64,000 nt of DNA from Mycobacteriales bacterium (GTDB taxonomy: Bacteria > Actinomycetota > Actinomycetes > Mycobacteriales > Mycobacteriaceae): NCBI GenBank assembly GCA_018376445.1, contig JAHABL010000002.1:1-64000 (forward strand), read 5' to 3'. The notes beneath the pieces are model-generated. The model had not been told where the DNA came from and did no database searches. It saw only the letters and a program-made list of their open reading frames with translations. The position numbers were made by a program, and so were the translations under genes. The first letter of the stretch is position 1; each line of letters opens with the position of its first letter. Of this stretch, positions 26,066-33,656 are shown piece after piece.

Positions 26066-27130
26066 TTACTCCGGAATCTTATGCGTGGAATCGCGGACCG
26101 TACCTACAAATTCTTCCATAAGATCTTCCAAGGCGACGAACCCAATAATCTGATCAGTTTCCGGGTCCGTGACCAGGGCCAAATGTGAACGTAGACGACG
26201 CATACGAGCGGAAACAGAATCGATGCTGGAATCTCCGGGGAATGTAATGAGCGGACGAATAAGATTGACGGGAATTGGCTTTCCGCTCAACTCATCCGAG
26301 TAAAGGTAGTCCAGCACATCCTTAATGTGGAGGAAGCCCAGGTAATGGCCGATGTCGTTCTTTACGGGGTAGCGAGAATAACCGGTTTCCCGAACCAGTT
26401 TCTGGAGGGATTCCAGAGTGATGTGGCCCTCTTGCAATTCTAGAGTGCGCATGCGATGGACGGGAATCATAATGGCACGCACGGGACGATCAGATGCTTC
26501 GAGTGCCCGGTCCAGGCGGCGCGTCTCGTCATCGTCGATGAGTCCTTCTCCGCTCGATTCGCCGATCATAGCTTTGAGCTGAGCGGACGTGACGCGATGT
26601 TCTAGTTCGTCTCGCGGTTTCACGCCAATGAGGCGCAAGGTGCCATTTGCCAATGCATTGAAGAAGTGAATGAGTGGACGTGACACCTTCATAATCATCA
26701 GCATCGGGGGGACGATGATGATAGCAGTACGTTCGGGAGAAGAGATAGTGAAGTTCTTGGGGACCATCTCACCTAGCAGAATATGCAGGTAGGAAATGAT
26801 GACGAGGGCGACGATAAAAGCGATGGTGTGGAGCGAAAAGCCGGAGACACCGGCGAGCGCGAGCGGTTTTGCCAGGAGTTTGGCAATGGCCGGTTCTGCA
26901 ATTTTGCCGAGCAGCACAGAAGCCACAGTGATACCTAACTGACAGGTCGCGAGCATCATCGAGAGGTGCTCAGAGGCATCGATCACCTTGTAGGCACGCG
27001 AATGGCCGGCGGCGGCCAGTGCCTCCAAACGATCATGTCGAGATGACACAAGAGCAAACTCTGCTGCTACGAAAAAGGCATTGACAGCGAGGAGGAGAAT
27101 AAGGAGGAGGATTGCCGGGAGGGTGCTCAT
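26066..27130 (-). CDS. CNNM/CorC-type membrane protein with CBS domains (Rv1841c-like)
   Basis: 354 aa from the ATG at 27130, which overlaps the upstream stop as ATGA and follows GGGAGA; a longer frame extending to 27316 overlaps the neighbour and is not needed. An N-terminal DUF21/CNNM membrane domain with three to four helices (residues 1-190) precedes a CBS pair (about 205-340). This copy lacks the C-terminal CorC_HlyC domain. The family is linked to Mg/Co efflux and, in mycobacteria, to membrane integrity. Confidence 0.9.
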   Translation of the reverse strand: MSTLPAILLLILLLAVNAFFVAAEFALVSSRHDRLEALAAAGHSRAYKVIDASEHLSMMLATCQLGITVASVLLGKIAEPAIAKLLAKPLALAGVSGFSLHTIAFIVALVIISYLHILLGEMVPKNFTISSPERTAIIIVPPMLMIMKVSRPLIHFFNALANGTLRLIGVKPRDELEHRVTSAQLKAMIGESSGEGLIDDDETRRLDRALEASDRPVRAIMIPVHRMRTLELQEGHITLESLQKLVRETGYSRYPVKNDIGHYLGFLHIKDVLDYLYSDELSGKPIPVNLIRPLITFPGDSSIDSVSARMRRLRSHLALVTDPETDQIIGFVALEDLMEEFVGTVRDSTHKIPE

Positions 27131-28500
27131 TGCTGTTCTCCCCTCGCCGTGACGGTAGCAAGTGGGCGTGGGGTCAATAGCACGCGGTCGACGCGTCGCC
27201 CATCCATCTTGATGACACGGCAGTACCACTGTATTTCTTGCACATCGCTGACGGCGTGCACTTCGGATGGCACGGCCAATTCGTCCCCTTCTTCGGGGAT
27301 GCGCCCCAGTTTCCACATGATAAGACCGCCGAGGGTGTCAAACGAGGGGTTGTCGGGGAACAAGTAGGTGGTCGCCGCAGCGACTTCATCTCGTCGGAGT
27401 TGGCCGGAGCAATCCCAGCTATTACCGCGTTTAAGTACGTCAAGGAGGCTCGCATCGTGTTCGTCGCGGACGTCACCGAGGATCTCTTCGATGATGTCCT
27501 CCATGGTGACGAGTCCCGCTGCGCCACCATATTCGTCAATAACGAGGCCGGACTGTTGGCCGCTGGCCCGAATAGTGCTGAGTACAGCGTCGGCATCCAA
27601 ACTGTCGGGGACACGGGGGAGGGGTTTCATGAGGTCACGCATAGTGACGCTAGTGAGTTTGGCGGGGGAGAGGGTAAAAGCGTCCTTCACATGCACGATG
27701 CCCAGCGTGCTATCGAGATCACCGGAGACGACAGGGAAACGAGAGTGTCCGGTTTCTTCCGACAGTGACAGGAGATCACGGGCCACCGCATCGGCTGCAA
27801 TCGTCTCAATTCGAGAACGAGGGGTCATAATGTCTTCTGCGGACAGATCGCCAAAGCGGAGGGATCTTTGGACCACCTGTGCCGTATGAGCCGGCAGATG
27901 GCCATCTAAAGCCGATTCTTGGACGATTCTGTCCAATTCCTGTGGAGAGCGAGCGGAAGCTAGCTCATCGACAGGTTTAGCACCTAACTGGCGGATGATG
28001 CTGTTAGCAGAACTGTTAAGACTATTGATCAGGGGGCGGAAAAGTACGGAGAAGCCCATGAGGAACGGTGAGGTCGCTTTGGCTAAACGCATAGACTCAC
28101 TAATTGCCCAGTTCTTTGGCACGAGTTCGCCAAATGTCATGGAGAGAATGGTGGCGATAATAAGTGCGAGAGCGAGTGAAATTCCGTTAACCGCCGAATC
28201 CGAGATGTTGGGGATTTTCCGCAAGAGAGGCGTCAAAAACTGTGCAAGTACTGGCTCCGCGAGGTAGCCAGTGATAAGCGTTGTGATAGTGATACCGACC
28301 TGGCATCCGGACAATGCAAATGATAGGTGTTGATGGGCATGCTTTAGACGTTGCCCACTTTTGTGACCAGCGGCGGCCTCTCTGTCAACGGCCGACTTTT
28401 CGAGTGCTGTCAGTGAGAATTCTGCGGCGACAAAAATGGCAGTGATGCCAGTAATTGCCACAAATCCAATTAATGACAGAATTTGTGTAGCGACTTCCAT
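27127..28500 (-). CDS. CNNM/CorC-type membrane protein with CBS and CorC_HlyC domains (Rv1842c-like)
   Basis: 457 aa from ATG 28500, giving nearly the length of Rv1842c (455 aa); a longer frame to 28551 has no ribosome site. Order: DUF21/CNNM membrane domain (1-190), CBS pair (about 210-335, with EDIMTPRSRIE and DEYGGAAGLVTMEDIIEEI), C-terminal CorC_HlyC FAD-like fold. It is probably the first gene of a three-gene minus-strand operon with the next CBS protein and the anchored protein. Confidence 0.9.
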   Translation of the reverse strand: MEVATQILSLIGFVAITGITAIFVAAEFSLTALEKSAVDREAAAGHKSGQRLKHAHQHLSFALSGCQVGITITTLITGYLAEPVLAQFLTPLLRKIPNISDSAVNGISLALALIIATILSMTFGELVPKNWAISESMRLAKATSPFLMGFSVLFRPLINSLNSSANSIIRQLGAKPVDELASARSPQELDRIVQESALDGHLPAHTAQVVQRSLRFGDLSAEDIMTPRSRIETIAADAVARDLLSLSEETGHSRFPVVSGDLDSTLGIVHVKDAFTLSPAKLTSVTMRDLMKPLPRVPDSLDADAVLSTIRASGQQSGLVIDEYGGAAGLVTMEDIIEEILGDVRDEHDASLLDVLKRGNSWDCSGQLRRDEVAAATTYLFPDNPSFDTLGGLIMWKLGRIPEEGDELAVPSEVHAVSDVQEIQWYCRVIKMDGRRVDRVLLTPRPLATVTARGEQQ

Positions 28501-28663
28501 AAGCTTGCTGGATTTCTCTCCTATTTTTCCCTTTCCATTGTACGGATCCACATACGTTTCGTCTTATTCTGCTCATTTATTCGCCTTCATTAACGCTTAA
28601 TCAGTTGCACCGGTTTGAAATTACGAGAAAAAAATAGCAAACTTACCTGGTGCTGGAGGGAAG

Positions 28664-29383
28664 GTGATCCTAAAAACAAGGGAGTACCAGCAAGTGCTTG
28701 AGATGTATGCCAAAGAAGTGTTACACGAGATTTCGGATATGGGCGGCAGCCTGTGTGAGGAGGAGCCTCACTTGTATTCTGTAGCGGACCTTGAAGAGTG
28801 CCCGCGGCGCCGCTGGATCACCATTACTGATGTGATTAAAAACAAGTATCTTGAAGAGTACTATCACTCCATCGTCGACCCGAGCAAAGATAAAGAACGG
28901 GCAGTCGAAGAAGTATGTGCGCATATGATCCACCTTGTGCTGGGCGGTGTGGTTTCTAGCTACATGCTGAGCGGACGAGTGTGGGAGGTATGTCCAAGGA
29001 ATATTCTCCTCCGCACACATGTGTTAGGCGGATTCGACCGCTATGGCGCAGAGCACGCCCGGGTGCGTGTGCTCGGAGATGACCCCTACGTATCCAAGCT
29101 GCGGCCGTTCCATGTCATCCCATCTGAACAAGATATGGCTGACTGGACAATGCTTCAGGCACAGGAGAGCCTGGTGCCAATCATGCGGGAATTGAGTCGC
29201 TTAAGTCGCTACACCGAATCTCAGTGTTGGGGCCCTTTGCGTGGACTTATCAACAGCTACGCTAAGCTTGTCATGCATCGTTATCCCCGTAAACGCGATC
29301 AAGTGGAGCGTCGCATGCGATACGTTTATGAGAGCTGTGAGCGTCTGGGCCTTCCTCTTTCTCGGAGGATCGGTAGACTCTAG
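28664..29383 (+). CDS. Unrecognised protein, possibly a FhuF-like relative without its iron-sulfur cysteines
   Basis: 239 aa, GTG 28664 just after GGAGGG (short spacing). The protein is soluble and helical, with no signal peptide. Two stretches weakly recall ferric-siderophore reductases of the FhuF type: a central AHMIHLVLGGVVSSYML segment and a late CWGPLRGLINSYAKL segment. The C-terminal two-Cys pairs expected for the 2Fe-2S cluster are missing; only one Cys lies near the C-terminus. I do not assign a function. It is followed after 28 bases by a thioesterase gene. The 112 bases upstream are AT-rich and may hold a promoter. Confidence 0.6.
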   Translation: MILKTREYQQVLEMYAKEVLHEISDMGGSLCEEEPHLYSVADLEECPRRRWITITDVIKNKYLEEYYHSIVDPSKDKERAVEEVCAHMIHLVLGGVVSSYMLSGRVWEVCPRNILLRTHVLGGFDRYGAEHARVRVLGDDPYVSKLRPFHVIPSEQDMADWTMLQAQESLVPIMRELSRLSRYTESQCWGPLRGLINSYAKLVMHRYPRKRDQVERRMRYVYESCERLGLPLSRRIGRL

Positions 29384-29411
29384 CCATCACTATGATGCAA
29401 GGAGTTATCGA

Positions 29412-29885
29412 ATGCGCGACGTTATGGATCTCTATGCGCCCTATGTCGGGCGTACCCTCTTCGGGGAAGAATTGGATCAAGCGCGAGAGATTCTCGCGGC
29501 TCAAGGGTTCTCCCACACCCTTGGCATTGTTTATGACGAGGTTTCCATAGACAAGGTAGTCGCTCACTTGGATGTGCGACCGGAACTGTGCCAGCCAATG
29601 GGTATTGTCCACGGCGGAGTTTACACATCATTAGTGGAGGATGTCGCCTCTCTTGCCGCGTGGTGGTGGTTAGGTGGGCGAGGGCTAGCTGTTGGGTCCT
29701 CCAACAGTACAGATTTCCTCCGACCCGTCACCGAAGGGCGGTTAATCGCTACGGCTACTCCGCTTCATCGTGGCAGGACTCAGCAGATTTGGGTTGTTGA
29801 TATTGTCCGCGAGGATGGTAAACGGGCAGCACAAGGGAAGCTGCGGGTGGCCAACCTTCCCATGGGTACTCCCGACGACGAGTAG
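29412..29885 (+). CDS. PaaI-family hotdog thioesterase
   Basis: 157 aa from ATG 29412, supported by AAGGAG 8 bases upstream; the longer frame back to 29241 overlaps the previous gene. The hotdog-fold signature GIVHGGVYTSLVEDVAS near 68-84 carries the HGG motif and the likely catalytic acidic residue (Glu/Asp in LVED). It probably hydrolyses an aromatic or short-chain acyl-CoA such as a menaquinone-pathway intermediate; the substrate is not shown by context. Confidence 0.88.
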   Translation: MRDVMDLYAPYVGRTLFGEELDQAREILAAQGFSHTLGIVYDEVSIDKVVAHLDVRPELCQPMGIVHGGVYTSLVEDVASLAAWWWLGGRGLAVGSSNSTDFLRPVTEGRLIATATPLHRGRTQQIWVVDIVREDGKRAAQGKLRVANLPMGTPDDE

Positions 29886-30003
29886 CTCCCATCGCCTCTC
29901 ATCTGTGTCGGTCTCACTGCCGTTTCCTACGGGTGTTGATGGCGCCTAGGGCTTACCATGGGGGAGTACTACTTGTGCTCCTCAGGAAGGTGACGATCCG
30001 GTA

Positions 30004-31224
30004 ATGAGCGTGCTCGACCTGTCGCAATGGCCACGCCTTGCCACTCCCTCCGCCTCACACTTCCGGCTTCGTCAACGCCATGTTCGAGATGAGTTCCCAC
30101 AGTTTATGTGGGTAACGGAGGCAGGGGAGTGTCCTGAACTCGTACCGGGGCGCTTGCCGTTGGAGGGTACTGAAGCGGCGCGTACGGTGAAACTCTATGA
30201 TGAGGCGTCCGTCGATGAACGGTTTGCTCGGGATGGATGGTTAGGGCTGGCGGAAAGCTTTATGGCAGGGGAATGGGATGCCCAAGACCCCTCCTATTTT
30301 TGGGGTACCGCTATGTCTCTCAAAGGGGCGTTGCCACGCAAAGAACGCGCTCAGCGTCGTCAACCATTAGTCGCTTCTCCGCGGGATCGATCATTTGAGT
30401 TCTTTTCGACGTATCTCGATGAGACGTTCAATTTTGGTGCTGCAGATTTCATCAATGGTCCGCGCTCGACCGTGGTCGATAATGGGGTGGCGGAAGTGTA
30501 TCTTGATGATCCGTCGCCTTTGCCGTTGCGCAAAGACCTGTATGATGCGCAACGGCGACGAGTCTCACGTGTCCTCCTTGATGCTGACTTACGTCGTCGC
30601 GATAAAGTTCTCTTTATCGGCGCTGAGTGGGGGGAAACTGCACTAGAAGCGGTGGCATTTGGGTGCGATGTCACAGTGTTGTGTGAGACCCCACAAGTTG
30701 AGAAGATTCTCACCACCCGGGCTGATATGGCGCAGGGGGGACAACTTCGTCTTATTCCCGGATTGTTCAGCCAGACGGGCGTCTATGACGTCCTCATCTC
30801 GATCTCTCCGCTTCCACACGACGCTATTTTTGATGCCCTGCCGCAGCTTGTGGCCGAAGATGTGGCTCCGCGCGGCCGAATTGTCGTGGAGAGGCCATGG
30901 CGGGGGCGCCCTCATCAAGAGATGCCTCTCGCATGGTGGTGGGCGTACGTCGATACAGATACTCAATTGCGTTCTCGGGAAGAGTGCGTATCAGCTCTTA
31001 TGGCTGCCGGAGCTCGTTTAACCCAAGCGACTCACTGCGGGCATCACTACGTGCGGTCATTTGAATTATGGGATGAGAGTTTCCGTGCACATGTTTCGCA
31101 GGCGGGCGCATTGGGCTACGACGCAGCCTATCGCCGCTTGTGGCGCACAGCATTGGCACTGTCACGCGCGGGAGTGCGTACGGGGGCTCTCGAGTACCAA
31201 CGGTTGGTTTTCCAGAAACGTTAG
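30004..31224 (+). CDS. Cyclopropane-fatty-acid-synthase-like methyltransferase, probably catalytically degenerate
   Basis: 406 aa. The overall layout is that of the CFA/mycolic acid cyclopropane synthase family: an N-terminal segment with ESFMAGEWD, a Rossmann methyltransferase, and the C-terminal GHHYVRSFELWDESF...LEYQRLVFQK signature. Key positions differ. The SAM loop reads VLFIGAEWGE instead of the usual IGCGWG, the SIEMFEHVG-type Glu motif is replaced by SISPLPHD, and the PGG loop is absent. It may bind substrate without methylating or have a changed chemistry. It stands alone between a thioesterase gene and a gene-free region. Confidence 0.75.
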   Translation: MSVLDLSQWPRLATPSASHFRLRQRHVRDEFPQFMWVTEAGECPELVPGRLPLEGTEAARTVKLYDEASVDERFARDGWLGLAESFMAGEWDAQDPSYFWGTAMSLKGALPRKERAQRRQPLVASPRDRSFEFFSTYLDETFNFGAADFINGPRSTVVDNGVAEVYLDDPSPLPLRKDLYDAQRRRVSRVLLDADLRRRDKVLFIGAEWGETALEAVAFGCDVTVLCETPQVEKILTTRADMAQGGQLRLIPGLFSQTGVYDVLISISPLPHDAIFDALPQLVAEDVAPRGRIVVERPWRGRPHQEMPLAWWWAYVDTDTQLRSREECVSALMAAGARLTQATHCGHHYVRSFELWDESFRAHVSQAGALGYDAAYRRLWRTALALSRAGVRTGALEYQRLVFQKR

Positions 31225-31783
31225 GGCTTTTCGGGGAGGGAACCACTTTCAACCCAAGGTAGAGACGCGGCTTCTGTGTAATAGCTGAAATGACATAATG
31301 TAGATTATCGGATAAAGAGGGAAACTGAAAGGCTCTGCAGAGAAGTGTCAGTTCCGAATATTGCAGAGAAGGCACAGGGAACATCTACTCAAAAATGGTA
31401 AACATATCCGTGCTTCGTGCGTGGAACGAGCAAGTCCGAATGTGACTGGAGACATCATGTTTGGTTTTATCGCGACGAGTGCTCATACTTCTTGTTACGT
31501 GTAGTGTGATTACACTCTATTAGCTCGTTGCTTGGTTATTCCTGGGGGGCGTATATAAGACTACCTGGGTCCTAGTGGCCCCACTGACCGCAACGGCATT
31601 ACCCATTTCCCTGCCATATCGCACTAGTCACACGAGTTTACTTTTGTCACAGTGACAAAATAACATGCTGTGGCTACAGGTGAGAGAACCTAAGGTAAGG
31701 AAGTGAATTAAGCTGCGGGATCCTAATTGAGCCGTGTACTGCCGTTGTGTGCCATTAATTGAAGGACAGGAGCAATTCCGGTT
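31225..31783. other. 559-base region without a recognisable gene
   Basis: No reading frame with a credible start, ribosome site and composition is visible on either strand. It holds a small inverted repeat (AGTGT-GATT-ACACT, 31503-31516), a 19-bp perfect palindrome at 31642-31660 followed by a TAnnnT, and an AT-rich stretch. No tRNA or known structured RNA was recognised; an unannotated small RNA is possible. Confidence 0.5.
31642..31666 (+). promoter_or_regulatory. 19-bp palindrome with a damage-promoter-like spacing
   Basis: TTTTGTCAC-A-GTGACAAAA is a perfect palindrome. Read on the plus strand, TTGTCA is followed so that TAACAT (31661-31666) starts 16 bases after the TGTC. This is the spacing of the mycobacterial RecA-independent promoter tTGTCRGTG-N8-TAnnnT. 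No plus-strand gene follows until rbpA, so it may be an operator or drive a small RNA. Confidence 0.45.
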
Positions 31784-32128
31784 TTATCGAAGACGCTCCG
31801 CCTCCCGGGTGAGCGCCACAACTTCATCAGCAATCTCATGGAGCTCTTGTGTATTTGCACCTTCAGTGATCGCGATAAGAAGATCCTCTGCAGCACAGCG
31901 CGCCTGGAAAATACGGTCGATAATAGCTTCTGCATCATCCTGACTGAGGACGATAACGTCATTCGGCAGTCCACGCTGTGTAAGGTCATGGCGTGCTTCA
32001 TAAGCACGTTGCCGACAAGACTGTGAGCAGTATTTACGTTTTCGTCCACGAGTGTTTGTGGAGATATCGCGACCGCACCACGCACAGTGAGCATCTTCGT
32101 GGTGTGTTGTATACGGTGACTCCACCAT
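31784..32128 (-). CDS. Small zinc-finger protein (Rv2049c-like position)
   Basis: 114 aa, ATG 32128 after AAAGGCG. An N-terminal zinc ribbon with two pairs of ligands (CAWC and CSQSC, about 15 residues apart), followed by QRAYEAR, is typical of small actinobacterial Cys-rich proteins. The remainder is acidic and helical, possibly a coiled coil. It is divergent from rbpA, the same arrangement as Rv2049c-Rv2050. It may bind nucleic acid; no function is established here. Confidence 0.85.
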   Translation of the reverse strand: MVESPYTTHHEDAHCAWCGRDISTNTRGRKRKYCSQSCRQRAYEARHDLTQRGLPNDVIVLSQDDAEAIIDRIFQARCAAEDLLIAITEGANTQELHEIADEVVALTREAERLR

Positions 32129-32263
32129 AATCGCCTTTCGTGTCTTCTTCCGTGAAACGGTAGAATATACGCAACTATACGGTGGAGTTGAGCATTTTGC
32201 TGGATCCTCGTGGTTGTCGGAACTAAAATGACCTCTTCGCCGTTGTTATATCTGAGAGATGCT

Positions 32264-32298
32264 TTGTCTGTATGTTATTTATGTGTTATAAATAACAT
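32264..32298 (+). promoter_or_regulatory. Predicted rbpA promoter overlapped by a perfect AT-rich palindrome
   Basis: TTGTCT (32264-32269) and TATAAA (32287-32292) are 17 bases apart and place a start of transcription about 30 bases before the rbpA ATG. An exact palindrome with 11-bp arms and a 5-base centre (ATGTTATTTAT, 32272-32282; ATAAATAACAT, 32288-32298) covers the spacer and -10. This is the arrangement expected for a dimeric repressor or spacer-binding regulator. Confidence 0.6.
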
Positions 32299-32328
32299 TT
32301 AATTGAGTAACGTAAGGAATGATTCTGC

Positions 32329-32682
32329 ATGGCTGATCGCGTTTTGCGAGGTAGTCGACTTGGCGCCGTTAGTTATGAGACTGATCGTAACCACGACTTA
32401 GCACCTCGTCAGATGGTGACATACCGCTGTGACAACGGGGAAGAATTCGTTGTTCCGTTCTCCCATGAAGCAGAGATTCCACAGACGTGGATCTGTAAGA
32501 ACGGCATGGAAGGTACCCGTGTCGATGGAGAAGAAGAAGACGACAAGCAGGTCAAGCCGCCACGCACCCACTGGGATATGCTGCTTGAACGTCGCAGTCT
32601 TGACGAGCTCGACGAGCTGCTCCAAGAGCGTCTTGAGGTGCTGAAGAAGCGTCGCCGTCGTGTGCCCACTAACAACGCCTAA
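32329..32682 (+). CDS. rbpA: RNA polymerase-binding protein RbpA
   Basis: 117 aa. RbpA binds the principal sigma factor and promoter DNA, stabilises the open complex and affects rifampicin tolerance. The N-terminal tail, the core (VTYRCDNGEEFVVPFSHEAEIP), the basic linker and the C-terminal sigma-interaction helix (THWDMLLERRSLDELDELL) are all present. An AAGGAATG site precedes ATG 32329. A strong terminator follows at 32778. Confidence 0.97.
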   Translation: MADRVLRGSRLGAVSYETDRNHDLAPRQMVTYRCDNGEEFVVPFSHEAEIPQTWICKNGMEGTRVDGEEEDDKQVKPPRTHWDMLLERRSLDELDELLQERLEVLKKRRRRVPTNNA

Positions 32683-32777
32683 ACAACGCACGGTGGGAGC
32701 AGAACACGCCGCCTCTCCCCCACAGCAGCTGCGTTTCGGTTAAGACATGGTCTGCCAGGTAAGCGGGCTAACGTTAT

Positions 32778-32816
32778 AAAGAATGGCCCACGGGAAATTC
32801 CCGTGGGCCATTCTTT
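32778..32816. terminator. Bidirectional terminator between rbpA and ppm1
   Basis: Near-perfect 19-base arms (32778-32796 and 32798-32816), GC-rich in the middle with AAAGAA/TTCTTT flanks. T-rich ends on both strands suit it to the convergent rbpA (+) and ppm1 (-). Confidence 0.9.
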
Positions 32817-32827
32817 ATCAGCATGTC

Positions 32828-33598
32828 TTACTTCTTTAGATGAAGGAGCGTGAGAAGCTTTTTCCAACGAGACTGGATACCCCAAAGAAAGACTCGCCCG
32901 AAGGCTTCAGTGATAATGTTTCCGCTCATCTTCGATTCACCGATTTCGCGCTCGGTGAAGGTGATGGGAACCTCGACGACAGTAAAGCCAGCTTGGATTG
33001 CGCGCCAAGCGAGGTCAATCTGGAAGCAGTAACCGACAGAGCCCACCGCATCGAGGTCGATAGTTTCTAACACCTCACGACGGTACGCACGGTACCCGCC
33101 GGTAATATCGTTCAGTTTGGCACCCAACACGATGCGAGTGTAAATGTTGCCACCACGGGACAGGATCTCCCGCTTCTTCGGCCAGTTCACTACGGTGCCA
33201 CCCGGCACATAGCGGGAACCGAGCACCATGTCCGCACCTTCATCAATGCGGTCCAGCAGACGGCAAAGCTGTTCAGGCGCGTGAGAGCCATCCGCATCCA
33301 TTTCACACAAAACGGTGTAATCGCGCTCCAGACCCCAATGGAAACCGGCAATGTAGGCGCCGCCGAGGCCGCCTTTGCCCTCACGATGCATGACGAAGAT
33401 CGAGCCTTCATTTTCGGCTGCCAGCTTGTCAGCAAGATCACCAGTACCATCCGGGCTGTTATCATCAACGACCAGAATGTGGACGTCAGGCTGAGCGGTC
33501 TGAACCCGTTCCACAATAAGTGGAAGATTCTCTTCCTCGTTGTAGGTAGGGATGATCACCAGCGTACGGGCGCTTGGCTTCAATTCATTTGCAGACAT
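32828..33598 (-). CDS. ppm1: Polyprenol monophosphomannose synthase (Ppm1 catalytic domain)
   Basis: 256 aa. A GT-A glycosyltransferase of family 2, DPM1 type: VVDDNSPDGTGDLADKLA near 40 and the DADGSH metal-binding motif near 98. It transfers mannose from GDP-mannose to polyprenyl phosphate, the donor for LM/LAM and protein mannosylation. No membrane helices are present. In M. tuberculosis this domain is fused behind Lnt; here, as in corynebacteria, it is a separate gene 58 bases downstream of lnt. ATG 33598 follows AAGGAA. Confidence 0.95.
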   Translation of the reverse strand: MSANELKPSARTLVIIPTYNEEENLPLIVERVQTAQPDVHILVVDDNSPDGTGDLADKLAAENEGSIFVMHREGKGGLGGAYIAGFHWGLERDYTVLCEMDADGSHAPEQLCRLLDRIDEGADMVLGSRYVPGGTVVNWPKKREILSRGGNIYTRIVLGAKLNDITGGYRAYRREVLETIDLDAVGSVGYCFQIDLAWRAIQAGFTVVEVPITFTEREIGESKMSGNIITEAFGRVFLWGIQSRWKKLLTLLHLKK

Positions 33599-33656
33599 GT
33601 TGTTCCTTATTTGGCCACCCGTAGGTGGGCATCTCAGGGCTGTTCAAGCTGTAAGG

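Noticed and set aside
27131..27316. 62-codon N-terminal extension of the shorter CBS protein
   Set aside because: It lies in the neighbouring CBS gene, is Arg/Pro-rich and unlike a membrane protein start; ATG 27130 has a ribosome site and a coupled overlap.
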